Below, one piece after another: positions 53,900 to 64,000 of a stretch of DNA of 64,000 nt. Source of the DNA: JASHVB01 sp963762885 (GTDB lineage: Bacteria; Pseudomonadota; Alphaproteobacteria; Acetobacterales; Acetobacteraceae); the NCBI GenBank assembly GCA_963762885.1, contig CAVXNH010000056.1:264800-328799 (forward strand), read 5' to 3'. The position numbers and the translations under genes are program-made. The notes under the pieces are model-generated. The model ran no database searches, had not been told where the DNA came from, and saw only the letters and a program-made list of their open reading frames with translations. Positions within the stretch are counted from its first letter, which is position 1. Every line of letters begins with the position of its first letter.

Positions 53900-55492
53900 A
53901 TGGAACACATCGCCGATCTGCCGTCGCTGCTGCCGCCGTCCGAACGGACCCTGTCACGTATGTTGCGCCGCCAGGCGACACTGTACGGCGAACGGCGACT
54001 GGTCGAGATCGATGGCCAGGTCTGGAGCTTTGCGGACGCGCTCGACATGGCAGCGCGGTTCGGCGGCACGTTGCGCGCGGCCGGCATCGAACGCGGCGAC
54101 CATGTCGCGGTGATGTGCGGCAACCGGGCGGAGCTGCTGCAAGTGTATCTCGGATGCGGGTGGATCGGCGCGGTGACGGTGCCGATCAATACCGCCTCGC
54201 GTGGCATGCAACTCGCGCACATCCTGGCGAATTCGCAAGCGAAGCTGCTGGTGCTGCAGTCCGAGCTTGCCCCGGCGCTGGATGGGCTGGACAGCGTCCC
54301 ACCGTCGCTGCGCGCGATCTGGCTGATCGGCGATGCGGATGTCTCGAAGCGGTGGCCACGCGCGTCGGGGTTTCCTGTGCCGGGGCAGGCGGTGCCAGAA
54401 GTTGGCGATCGGACCCGGAGATACCGTGGCAATCCTCTACACCTCGGGCACAACGGGTGTGTCGAAAGGCGTGTGCTGTCCGCACGCGCAGTATTACTGG
54501 TGGGGGGTGAATACCGCGTGGTTGCTGGGCTTGACCGCAGATGATGTGCTGCTGACGACGCTGCCGCTGTTTCACACCAATGCGCTGAATACGTTCTACC
54601 AGGCACTGCTGACGGGCGCGTCGCTGGTGGGTCCCAAACCGCGCTTCTCCGCATCCGACTTTGCCGCCTCGCTCTCCCGGCACGATGCGACGGTGACCTA
54701 TCTGCTCGGGGCGATGGTGCCGATGCTGCTGTCGCGGCCGGCCAGTGCGTTGGATCGCGCGCACCGCGTGCGGATTGCGCTGGGACCGGGCGTGCCGGAG
54801 CGTTTCCATCGCGAGTTTCGCGACCGTTTCGGCATCGCGCTGCTGGACGGCTACGGCTCGACCGAGACGAACTTCGTGCTGGGCTGCGCATTGTCGGCGC
54901 AGCGTCCCGGGATGATGGGTCCGGTGTTCGACGGGTTCGAAGCGCGCGTGGTGGATACGCGGACAACGCTCTGGCCGATGGCGTGCCGGGAGAACTGGTG
55001 CTGCGTGCCTCTGAGCCGTTTGCGTTCGCCACCGGTTATTTTGGCATGGCGGAAAAGACCGTCGAGGCGTGGCGCAATCTTTGGTTCCACACCGGCGATC
55101 GCGTAGTGCGCGAGGCGGACGGACACTACCGCTTCATCGACCGGATGAAGGACGCGATCCGCCGGCGCGGCGAGAACGTTTCGTCCTACGAGGTCGAGCA
55201 AGTGCTGCTGGCGCATCCGGATGTCGCCGAGGCGGCGGCGTTTCCAGTGCGCTCGGAGTTGGCCGAGGACGAGGTGATGGCGGCGATTGTCGCGCGTGAC
55301 GGATGTTCACTGACCCCCGCCGCGCTGGCGGACTATTGCCAAGGCCGCATGCCCGTCTTCGCCGTTCCGCGGTTCATCGAGTTCGTGGCGGCACTGCCGA
55401 TGACCGAGAATGGCAAGGTGCAGAAATTCCGGTTGCGCGAACGGGGCGTGACGGAGGCGACATGGGACCGCGCGTCCGAGACGCCGGGGTGA
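53900..55492 (+). CDS. AMP-dependent acyl-CoA ligase (CaiC-like), two frameshifts
   Basis: About 530 residues. The start MEHIADLPSLLPPSERTLSR at 53900 fits the family length. N-part: QVWSFADALDMAARFGGTLR and VAVMCGNRAELLQVYLGC. Near 54400 the frame shifts into VAILYTSGTTGVSKGVCCPH (P-loop), LPLFHTNALNTFYQALLTGA and LLDGYGSTETNFVLG. Near 54975 a second shift leads to MPGELVLRASEPFAFATGYF, NLWFHTGDRVVREADGHYRF, KDAIRRRGENVSSYEVEQVL and MTENGKVQKFRLRERG. It resembles crotonobetaine/carnitine-CoA ligase and related enzymes. The acid is unknown. Confidence 0.8.
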
Positions 55493-55563
55493 CGGAGGGC
55501 CAGCAGCCGGACTGTGCTTGATCGCTGCATGGCGGAACAAGGATTTGCCTTGCCGAATGACGA

Positions 55564-55813
55564 TCAGTCGAATGTCGCAGGCTTTAGCGCGTGGCCTCGC
55601 AACTCCGGAATCTTTCACCGTCGCGCAGTCCAATGCCAGTGAACCGTGCGGCGATGCGCGTGCCGAGCCCCGGCTCTTGATCCGTCTCCACACCAACCGC
55701 TGCGCGCAAAATAGCGTGCGCCTCCTGCGCCACGCTGCGTCCATGGTTGTCAGCGCGGCGGAGCAACCTGCCACCACGCGTTCTTCCAGGTTCCGCAGGA
55801 TCAGCTCAGCCAC
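55564..55813 (-). CDS. FitA-like antitoxin, two frameshifts, no toxin partner
   Basis: A ribbon-helix-helix protein of about 83 residues: VAELILRNLEERVVAGLLRR, then ADNHGRSVAQEAHAILRAAV and GVETDQEPGLGTRIAARFTG, ending PELRGHALKPATFD at 55564. This is the plasmid-stability/FitA pattern, normally followed by a FitB PIN-domain RNase. The start GTG 55813 follows a good GGAGG site. Indels lie near 55757 and 55600. The 70 bases beyond its stop hold no FitB start, so the toxin is missing or has been lost. Confidence 0.6.
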
Positions 55814-55905
55814 CGCAATCCACCTCCGATATCGACGGTATACCGCAATCAGCAACAACTCCTCGACCTCTTTGCCTGACGCCACACCAGGCGCAGTATC
55901 CAGTT

Positions 55906-57130
55906 ATGCCGAACGCCGCCTCCCCTGCCCTGCCCGCCCCCACCCTCGCGGCCAACGTCATGCACTTCGCCCGCCTGCTCCGCCGCGCCGGCCTGCCGGT
56001 CGGGCCGGCCGAGACGCTCGCCGCGCAGCAGGCGCTGACCCTGATCGACCTCGGCACCAAGACCCAGGCGCGCACGGCGCTGCGCGCGGCGATGATCCAC
56101 CGCCACGAGCACCAGGAGGTGTTCGACCAGGCCTTCGCGCTGTTCTGGCGCGACCCCACCGCCGCCGAACAGGCCGCCGCGATGGCGCTGCTGGAGGCGC
56201 AGAAGGAGAAGAAGCTGGAACGGCCGCCGCCCGGCCTCGCGCCGCGTCGCCGAGGCGATGCAGCCGAAGCGCAACCGCCGCCGACAGCCGAAGGACGAAC
56301 CGCCGGTGCAGGACGCGGTGCTGACCGTGTCCGAGCAGGAACGCCTGCAGCAGATGGATTTCGAGGCGATGGGCGCCGCCGAGATCGCCGACGCCAAGCG
56401 GAGATCCGCCGCCTGACCCTGCCGCTCGACCTGCGCCGCACGCGGCGGCTGCGCGCCCGACCCGCGCGGCCCGGTCACCGACCTGCGGCGCACCATCCGC
56501 GCCAGCCTGCGCCAGGGCGGCGAGATCCTGACCATCGCCCGCAACCGCCGCGTCAGACCCGCCCGCCGCCGCTGGTGGTGCTGTGCGACATCTCCGGCTC
56601 GATGTCGCGCTACGCGCAGATACTGCTGCATTTCCTGCACGCGGTGACGAACGACCGCGACCGCGTGCACGTGTTCCTGTTCGGCACCCGGCTGTCCAAC
56701 ATCACCCGCCAGTTGCGCCACCGCGACCCGGAGGTGGCGTTCCAGATGGTGGCCCACATCGTGCCCGACTGGTCCGGCGGCACCCGCATCGGCGAGGCGT
56801 TGGCCGCGTTCAACCGCTGCTGGGCGCAAGCGGGTGCTGGGCCAGGGCGCGGTGGTGCTGCTGATCACCGACGGGCTGGACCGCGACGGCGCGCATCGGC
56901 GCTGGCGGAGAACATGGACCGGCTGCACCGCTCCTGCCGCCGGCTGATCTGGCTGAACCCGCTGTTGCGCTGGAGCGGGCTTCGAACCAAAATCCCAGGG
57001 CATTCGCGCGATGCTGCCGCATGTGGACGAGTTCCGGCCGGTGCACAATCTGGCCAGCCTGCGCGCGCTGGTCGATCTGCTGTCGCGCCCCGCGCCGCGC
57101 TCGGCTGCGCTGGACGGTATGAAAGGATAG
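55906..57130 (+). CDS. coxE: CoxE-like VWA-domain protein, several frameshifts
   Basis: About 400 residues. N-terminal helices: MHFARLLRRAGLPVGPAETL and MIHRHEHQEVFDQAFALFWR. The von Willebrand A domain has the metal site VLCDISGSMSRYAQILLHFL, then RDRVHVFLFGTRLSNITRQL, DWSGGTRIGEALAAFNRCW, LLITDGLDRD and LIWLNPLLRW. Frameshifts occur near 56245, 56450, 56830 and 56985. CoxE is thought to act with a MoxR ATPase (CoxD) in maturing molybdenum hydroxylases. The MoxR partner is not in the window. xdhC follows at once. Confidence 0.8.
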
Positions 57131-57134
57131 CCGC

Positions 57135-58269
57135 ATGAGCGACTCATGCCGAAGTCGAAGACGTCCTGAGCACCGCCGCCGCCTGGCGCGCTGCCGGCGA
57201 GCAGGTGGCGCTCGCCACGGTGACGGAGACCTGGGGCAGTTCGCCGCGCCCGGCCGGCAGCCAGATGGCGGTGACCAAGTCCGGCCGGATGGCCGGGTCG
57301 GTGTCGCGGCGGCTGCATCGAGGGCGCGGTCGCCGACGCGGCGCATGAAGACGATGGAGACCGGCACGCCGCAACTGCTGGATTTCGGCGTGACCAACGA
57401 ACGCGCCTGGGAGGTCGGCCTGGCCTGCGGCGGCAAGGTGAAGGTGTTCGTGGAGAGAGCTGTGCGTGACGGACCCTGCGCACGCGTGCCTGGCGCGGCG
57501 CCCTGGCCACCTGTTGCGGCGCGGACGCGGCGCGCTCAAGCCGCCGCACGGTCTCGTCGCGGGATGACCGCCCATGACCCCCGAAACCTTGCCGCCCTGG
57601 AGCGGCGAAGCGCGACGCGGCCCGTCGTGCTGGCGACCCGGCTGCCCTCCGGCGAGCAGCGCCTGCTGCCCGACCCGAGCGCCGCCGACTGAACGCCGCC
57701 GCGGACGCGCCTGCACGGGACGAAAGCGGCACCGTCAAGCTCGGCGACGAGCGACTGGTTCCTGCACGCCTACAACCCGCCGCTGCGCCTGATCGTCGTC
57801 GGCGCGGTGCATATCGCCCAGGCGCTGGTGCCGTTCGCCGTCGCCCTGCGGCTTCGCGGTCACCGTCGTCGATCCGCGCCGCTCCTTCGCCTCCGACGAG
57901 CGCTTCCCCAACGTCGAGATTTCCACCGACTGGCCGGACGAGGCGCTGGACGCGTTCGCCCCGACAGCCGCACCGCCGTGGTCACGCTGACCCACGATCC
58001 GAAGCTCGACGACCCGGCGCTCGACCGCGCGCTGAAGTCCCAGGCGTTCTACATCGGCGCGCTCGGCTCCCGCCGCACCCACGCCGCGCGGCTGAAGCGG
58101 CTGCGCGAACTCGGGCACACCAGGACAACGCACTGGTCGCGCATCCGCGGCCCGGTCGGCCTGAACATCGAGGCGGTCACCGCGCCGGAAATCGCGCTCT
58201 CGATCATCGCCGAGATCGTCGCCGTGCGCCGCAACGCCCCGCTCGCCGGCCGAAGCCCGGCCGCCGTGA
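57135..58269 (+). CDS. xdhC: XdhC-family molybdoenzyme maturation protein, several frameshifts
   Basis: About 375 residues. N-terminal XdhC/CoxI region: AWRAAGEQVALATVTETWGS then GSQMAVTKSGRMAGSVSRGC, METGTPQLLDFGVTNERAWE and GLACGGKVKVFVER. C-terminal NAD(P)-type domain: AYNPPLRLIVVGAVHIAQAL, TVVDPRRSFASDERFPN and FYIGALGSRRTHAARLKRL. Frameshifts are frequent. XdhC binds and sulfurates molybdenum cofactor for insertion into xanthine dehydrogenase-type enzymes. The stop was placed at 58267-58269, overlapping the next GTG, on the expected end of the protein; this is approximate. Confidence 0.75.
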
Positions 58270-59932
58270 AATTCGGCGTGCCCCGCTCGACGAGGCCGCG
58301 GCGCCATCATGGCGCACAGCCAGAAGGTCGGCGAGCGGATGATCCGCAAGGGCGCGCTGCTGGACGACGCCGCGATCGAGGCCTTGCGCGCGGCCGGCCG
58401 CACCGAGGTGATCTGCGCCCGCCTGGAACCCGGCGACGTGCCGGAGGACATCGCCGCCGACCGGCTGGCCACGCCGCTGGTCTCGCCGCTGATCGCCCGG
58501 TCGCGCGCGGCCACCGGCCGGGTGAACCTGTCCGCCGAGGCGCCGGGCCTGCTGCGCGTCGACGCCGCGCGGATCGACCGCCTGAACACGCATCGACGAG
58601 GCGCTGACCGTCGGCACGCTGCCCGATTACGCCGTGGTGGCGCCGAAAGACCTGATCGCGACCATCAAGATCATCCCGTTCTCCGTGCCCGGCACCGTGC
58701 TGACGGTGGCGGAGGCGCTGGCGCGGCAGGGCGGCTCGCCCGCTGACGCTGCATCCGTTCCGGCCGCTGAACGTCGGGCTGGTGGTCACCGAACTGCCCG
58801 GCCTGAAGGACAGCGTCACCGACAAGACGATCGCCATCACCGAGGCTCGGATCACCGCGCTGACCGGCACGCTGCTGCCGCCGGTGCATTGCGCCGCATG
58901 AGGAGGACGCGATCGGCCGCGCGCTGCGAGGGCCTGCTCGCGCGACGGCGCCGATCTGCTGCTGGTGGCCGGCGCCTCGGCGGTGGTGGACCGGCGCGAT
59001 GTCGGGCCGGCGGGCATCGTGCGCGCCGGCGGCGAGATCCTGCATTTCGGCATGCCGGTCGATCCGGGCAACCTGATCTGCCTCGGCCGCATCGGCGAGC
59101 GGCCCGCGCTGGTGCTGCCCGGCTGCGCGCGCAGCCCGAAGCCTGAACGGCATCGACTTCGTGCTGACGCGGCTGTTCGCCGGGCTGGAGGTGACGCCGC
59201 GCGGACATGATGCGGATGGGCGTCGGCGGGCTGCTGAAGGAGATCGAGACGCGCCCGATGCCGCGGGAGAAGGCGCCGGCGCAGCCGCCGCGATCGGGTG
59301 CGGCGCCGCGCAGCGCGCCGACGGTCGCGGCGGTGGTGCTGGGCGGCCGGGCGGTCTCGGCGGATGGCGCCGCACAACAAGCTGCTGGTCGCCGACAAGT
59401 CCGGCAAGCCGATGATCGCCCGCGTCGTGGACAATGTGCTGTCGTCGGGCGCCCGGCCGATCCTGGTGGTGACCGGCCACCAGGCGGAGCAGGTCGAGCA
59501 CGCGCTGGGCGGCCGGCCGGTGCGGTATGTGCACGCGCGCGGACTACGCCGAGGGGCTGTCGGCGAGCCTGAAGGCCGGGATCGCGGCGGTGCCGCCGGA
59601 ATGCGCCGCGGCGGTGGTGTGTCTGGGCGACATGCCGCTGGTGACCGGGCGGATGATCGACCGGCTGCTGTCGATGTACGATCCGGACGAGGGCGGCTGA
59701 TCGTGCTGCCGACGTTCCGCGGCAAGCAGGGCAACCCGATGCTGTGGGACCGGCGGTTCTTCCCGGAAATTCTGGAGATCGGCGGCGATTCCGGCGCGCG
59801 GTTCCTGGTGGGAAGCACATGGAGAGCGTGGCGGAGGTGGAGATGGCCGACGACGCCGTGCTGCGCGATTTCGACACGACGGAGTTGCTGGCGACGCTGC
59901 CACCTCGGATGCGCCCTGCCGGTGTCGCCTGA
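58266..59932 (+). CDS. MoCF-binding domain fused to MobA-like nucleotidyltransferase, many frameshifts
   Basis: About 550 residues. The N-part (VKFGV, MAHSQKVGERMIRKGALLDD, RTEVICARLEPGDVPEDIAA, TIKIIPFSVPGTVLTVAEAL) is the molybdopterin-binding region. A linker with LLLVAGASAVVDRRDVGPAG and FGMPVDPGNLICLG follows. The C-part is a GT-A nucleotidyltransferase: AAGRSRRMAPHNKLL (nucleotide loop), VVDNVLSSGARPILVVTGHQ and MPLVTGRMIDRLLSMYDPDE, then FRGKQGNPMLWDRRFFPEIL. Such fusions are thought to activate molybdopterin as a cytidine dinucleotide form. Cluster order with coxE and xdhC supports this. Confidence 0.75.
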
Positions 59933-59972
59933 CCGCAGGGATCGGAATCTTGCCCGTCAACGTCGGCGCGAC

Positions 59973-60071
59973 ATGTTTCTTTTCTTCGTTTTTATCGGCC
60001 TGTTCCTCATCCTAGTCATTGTCCTGTGGGTCGCCTACGTCCACAACACCACCCCGATCAATGGAACTTAA
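59973..60071 (+). CDS. Possible single-span membrane peptide, 32 residues
   Basis: MFLFFVFIGLFLILVIVLWV then AYVHNTTPINGT: a nearly pure hydrophobic helix with a polar tail. It begins about 40 bases after the MobA-fusion stop. A hairpin (CCCCGATCAATGG paired with CCATTGGGG, 60052-60081) overlaps its stop codon. It might be a real small protein or a chance frame. No clear ribosome site was seen upstream. Confidence 0.3.
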   Translation: MFLFFVFIGLFLILVIVLWVAYVHNTTPINGT

Positions 60072-60189
60072 TCCATTGGGGTAAACACCCCATAGACCTG
60101 AGCGGGACACGGCCTGCATCCTCGCCTTGCATTTGGCTTCAAATGATTGCAGCCTCAATTTTTGCGGTTAGTTTTTAGCGAACCAACTT

Positions 60190-62540
60190 ATGGCAGACGA
60201 GATAACTGAAATTAAAAAAATCGCCTTCATCGGGGATTATCTTCCGCGCAAATGCGGCATCGCCACATTTACCCACGATCTGCGGACAGCCTTGACGGAG
60301 AAATACCCGACGTCGAAAGCTTTGTCGCGCCCGTGAACGATTTGCCGCAGGGTTACGAATACCCGGACGAGGTGCGCTTCGAATTTTGCGAGGGTGATCT
60401 CGATGCCTACCGGCGCACGGCCGATTACCTCAATTTCAGCAACGCCGACGTCGTCTGCCTCCAGCATGAGTATGGGATTTATGGCGGCCCGGCGGGCAGT
60501 TTCATTCTCGCCCTGCTGCGGGATTTGCGGATACCGGTCGTGACCACGCTCCATACCGTTCTGCAGAATCCCGACACGCAGCAGCGCCGCGTGCTCGAGG
60601 AATTGGGCATGCTCTCCTCGCGGCTCGTGGTGATGAGCGAGCGCGGACGCCGAATGCTGAAGGAGATTTATGGCGTGCCCGGCGAGAAAATCGACCTCAT
60701 CCCGCATGGCATTCCCGATCTGCCGTTCGTTGATTCGAATTTTTACAAGGACCAGTTCGGCGTGGAGGGCAAGCAGGTCCTGCTCACCTTCGGCCTGCTC
60801 TCGCCCAACAAGGGAATCGAAAATGTCCTCGCGCGCGCTGCCCGAAGTCGTCAAAAAATTTCCCGACCTGATCTATATCATTCTCGGCGCGACCCATCCC
60901 AATCTCGTGCGCGAACACGGCGAAGCCTATCGCCTCAGCCTCGAGCGCCTGGCGCAGGACCTGGCATCAAGCGCCATGTCAGCTTCTACAATCGCTTCGT
61001 CGACCTCGAGGAATTGAAGGCGTTCCTCGGCGTGGCCGATATCTACATCACGCCCTACCTGAACGCGGCCCAAAGCACCTCCGGCACGCTGGCCTACGCC
61101 TTCGGCAGCGGCAAGGCGGTGATCTCCACGCCCTACTGGCACGCGCAGGAACTGCTCGACGACGGACGGCGGCGTCCTCGTGCCCTTCAACGACTCAAGG
61201 CGATGGCGCAGGCGATCCTCGACTTGCTCGGGACGACAACCGAGCGCCACGCCATGCGCAAGCGCGCCTATCTGCTGGGACGCGACATGGTCTGGAGCAA
61301 GGCGGCGCAGCACTACATGGCCTCCTTTGAAAACGCCCGCCGCAGCCCGACCAGCCCCTCCATCCGCCGCCTCGGAGTCCGCACGCTGGAGGAAGAACGC
61401 CTGGAGCTGCCCGCCATTGCGCCTGGACCATCTCATCCGGATGTCCGACTCCACGGGAATCTATCCAGCACGCCATCTACTCGTTGCCCGATTTTCCCAC
61501 GGCTATTGCACCGATGACAACGCCCGCGCGCTGATCCTCACGGTCCTGCTGGAGGACCTGGAACTCGAGGCCCGCGAACTCACCGGCTGAGCGAAATCTA
61601 CGCGAGCGCTCTTCAATACGCGTTCAATCCCGATCTGAAACGGTTTCGTAATTTCATGGGCTTCGACCGCGCGCTGGCTTGAGACCGGTCGGCTCGGAAG
61701 ACAGCCATGGCGCGCGCGCTCTGGGCGCTCGGCACCTGCGTCGGGCGCGTCCAAGCATCGCGATCTTCAAGCCTGGGCGGCCCAGTTGTTCGAGCGCGCG
61801 CTCCCCGCCGTTCTCGACACCACGTCTCCCCGCACCTGGGCCTATGACGCTGCTCGGCATCTACGAATATTTTCGCCGCTTCAACGGCGACCGCGTCGCC
61901 GCGCAGAGTGCGCGATACGCTGACCAAACGGCTGATCGATCTCTTCGATGCCAACGCCGACGGAAGACTGGCCCTGGTTTGAGGACAGCGTCACCTACGC
62001 CAATGCCGTGCTGCCCCATGTCCTGATCCTCAGCGGACGCTGGGCGGACAACGCGCGCGCCTTCGAGATCGGGCTCAAGTCGCTGCGCTGGCTCATTTCG
62101 GTGCAAAAATCGCCGCACGGCCATTTCCGGCCCATCGGCTCGAACGGCTTTTATCCCCGCGGCGGAAAACCGGCCGAGTTCGACCAGCAGCCGATCGAGG
62201 CCCACTGTACCGTCTCCGCCTGCCTGGAGGCCTATCGCTCGACCAACGACGCGACGTGGCACGAGGAGGCGCGCCTCGCCTTCGAGTGGTTCCTCGGCCG
62301 CAACGACCTCGGGCTTTCGCTCTACAATCCGGCCACCGGCGGCTGTTGCGACGGCCTGCACATGGATCGCGTCAATCTAAACCAGGGCGCCGAGTCGACC
62401 CTGGCCTACCTGATGGCCTTGAGCGAAATGGAACTGCTCGAGCATGACCTCAAATCCTTTCAAAAACCGAGCCGACCACGAATGTCGAAACCCTCGATCG
62501 CCGAAAGCGATCACCCAGCTTCAGAGAAAAAACACCATGA
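60190..62540 (+). CDS. Glycosyltransferase family 4 with C-terminal helical (alpha/alpha) domain, many frameshifts
   Basis: About 780 residues. GT4 part: IKKIAFIGDYLPRKCGIATF, VVCLQHEYGIYGGPAGSFIL, VTTLHTVLQNPDTQQRRVLE, LIPHGIPDLPF, TFGLLSPNKGIENVLARALP, YITPYLNAAQSTSGTLAYAF and GKAVISTPYWHAQELL. From about codon 420 an all-helical barrel-like part follows: HGYCTDDNARALILTVLLED, MGFDRRWLE, TEDWPWFEDSVTYANAVLPH, FDQQPIEAHCTVSACLEAYR and CDGLHMDRVNLNQGAESTLA. It ends at 62540, overlapping the next ATG. Indels occur every 100-300 bases. Base use is less GC-rich than the first half of the window. Confidence 0.8.
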
Positions 62541-64000
62541 ATGTAACACGAACGGGAATCGTGCTTCGGCCAACGCGGCGCGCGTGCTTTTCCGTCCCTT
62601 CAACCTCATCGGCGAGGAGCGCCCGCTGCGCATCCTTGCCCGCGTCCTGGCCCTGCCGGAAACGGAAGTGGTCGCGATGCTCAAGCAGGTCCTCGACGAA
62701 TTTGGCACCCGTCACCAGCGGCGTCCGCGATTATTTCCTCGAGCGCTTCGCCTCCGTCCAGGACCTCATGCCGACGGACCGTCCGCTCTCCGACGAACGC
62801 AAGCTGCTCATCGGCGCCTATTTCACCCACGAATATTCGCTCGAGGCCGCCGCGCTCTTCAACCCTTCCATCGTTCCCCATCCGGACCAGACCGGACCTG
62901 CCGGACGGAACGATGCGCTTCATTCTCAGCCTGCGCGCGACGGGCGAGGGCCATATTTCCTCGATCACGTTTCGCACCGGCACCATCGACGGCCAGGGAA
63001 AATCACCGTGGACACGCCCACCCGCTTCGTGACCACGCCGGACCACATCCCGCCCGTCTCCTACGACAAGGCGATTTTCTGGCGCAAGCTGCATGAACTG
63101 GGCCTGGCCGACACCATCGCGGAAACGAATTCTTCGAAACCTCTCACGACCATTTCACCGTGGAACAACTGACCGAGGAAATCAAGTATCTGCGCCACCA
63201 CGCGCAGCATCGCAACATCGAGTTCGAGCGCACCGCCGAGCCGCATCCTGAACCTGGCCAAGTCGAATTACGAATTTTTCTATTCGGCGGACCAGCCCCT
63301 GACCGAACGGGTCATCTTTCCCGGTTCGCCGAACGAATCGAACGGGATCGAGGATGCGCGCTTCGTCCGGTTCGTCGAGGACGACGGCGGCGTCACCTAT
63401 ATCGCGACCTACACCGCCTACGATGGCCGGGTCACCATTCCCCAAATGCTGGAAACCCGCGATTTTCTCCACTTCAAGATCAGCACGCTGAACGGCCGCG
63501 AGGTGCAGGGCAAGGGCATGGCGCTTTTCCCGCGCCGGATCGGCGGCCAGTACGTCATGATCTCGCGCCAGGACGGCGAGAACCTCTACCTGATGTATTC
63601 CGACGATCTCCATTTCTGGCACACCCGGCAGCCGCTCATGAAGCCGACCTACTCGCTGGGAATTCCTGCAGATCGGCAATTGCGGTTCGCCGATCGAGAC
63701 CGAGGCCGGCTGGCTGGTGCTCAGCCACGGCGTCGGCCCGATGCGCAAATATTCCATCGGGGCCTTCCTGCTCGACCTGGACGATCCTTCGCGCGTCATC
63801 GGCCGCCTGCCCGCATCCCCTTCTCAGCCCGGATGAAACGGAACGCGAAGGCTACGTGCCCAATGTGGTTTATAGCTGCGGCGCGCTGGTCCATGACGGG
63901 CATCCTGATCCTCCCCTACGCCATGTCCGACACGGCGAGCTCCTTCGCCACCGTCCCCTGGCCGACGTGCTCGCCGCGATGCGTCCCGTCGACGCGCTTG
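62537..64000 (+). CDS. GH130-type glycoside phosphorylase/hydrolase, frameshifted and reaching the window edge
   Basis: MNVTRTGIVLRPN begins at 62537, overlapping the GT4 stop. Landmarks: LFRPFNLIGEERPLRILARV, YFLERFASVQDL, HEYSLEAAALFNPSIVPHPD, FILSLRATGEGHISSITFRT, VIFPGSPNESNGIEDARFVR (the E-D-x-R motif of GH130), YIATYTAYDGRVTIPQML, WHTRQPLMKPTYSWEFLQIG, NCGSPIETEAGWLVLSHGVG and SYGVADSVIG-like LILPYAMSDTASSFATVPLA. GH130 enzymes phosphorolyse beta-mannosides. Frames change near 62565, 62710, 62900, 63130 and later. The C-terminus is nearly complete at the window edge. Confidence 0.8.

Overview
The window is GC-rich DNA with dense coding on both strands. It most resembles an alphaproteobacterium of the Rhodospirillales, probably Acetobacteraceae. 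The evidence is the gene order hemD, mitofilin-like protein, hemY with ATGA/TGATG overlaps; a C-terminal Cys-rich knuckle on HemY; a glyQ/glyS/ppdK group on one strand; a coxE/xdhC/MoCF-MobA maturation cluster; and small alphaproteobacterial conserved proteins. This is inferred from gene content only. No rRNA, tRNA or CRISPR array was seen.

Layout. 0-6 kb: 5' part of glgX, CsbD-like protein, SMP-30 lactonase-like protein, NHL-repeat protein, two lipoproteins, ChaB, MFS transporter. 6-12.5 kb: serine hydrolase, DUF3237, hydroxyisobutyrate dehydrogenase-like protein, acyl-CoA ligase, then an ArsR/AHSA1/DUF899 operon. 12.6-20 kb: membrane protein, TauD dioxygenase, cupin, the hemD-hemY operon, two M23 peptidases (one lacking a zinc ligand). 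20-29 kb: alcohol dehydrogenase and a surface-polysaccharide region with epimerase, YdcF, and two acyltransferase plus glycosyltransferase pairs that converge on a nested palindrome. 29-38 kb: PEP-CTERM protein, nrdB, a small conserved protein, MFS-pyrK-pyrD, M28-like peptidase, and the binding-protein gene of a polyamine-type ABC importer.

38.7-41.2 kb holds a 2.4-kb IS4/Tn5-type element. It sits between the binding-protein gene and the two permease and one ATPase genes (41.3-44.1 kb). Its transposase carries an N-terminal DruA (DUF4338) domain. The insertion splits a host palindrome, and 11-bp target duplications are visible. 44.4-52.5 kb: ppdK, glyS, toxin-antitoxin remnants, a solute-binding-protein gene bracketed by direct repeats, and glyQ. 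The glyQ-glyS pair is therefore split by about 2.4 kb. 52.7-60 kb: FkbM methyltransferase, AMP-dependent ligase, orphan FitA antitoxin, and the coxE/xdhC/MoCF-MobA cluster. 60-64 kb: a long GT4 glycosyltransferase with a C-terminal helical domain, overlapped by a GH130 phosphorylase-like gene that runs off the window.

Quality caution. Many otherwise well-conserved genes, including the essential glyQ and glyS, are broken by single-base indels. The density rises sharply after 55.9 kb. Most of these are best read as uncorrected sequencing errors rather than true pseudogenes. Endpoints of broken genes were set by following the conserved protein across frames. At least three families of dispersed palindromic repeats fill the intergenic gaps.
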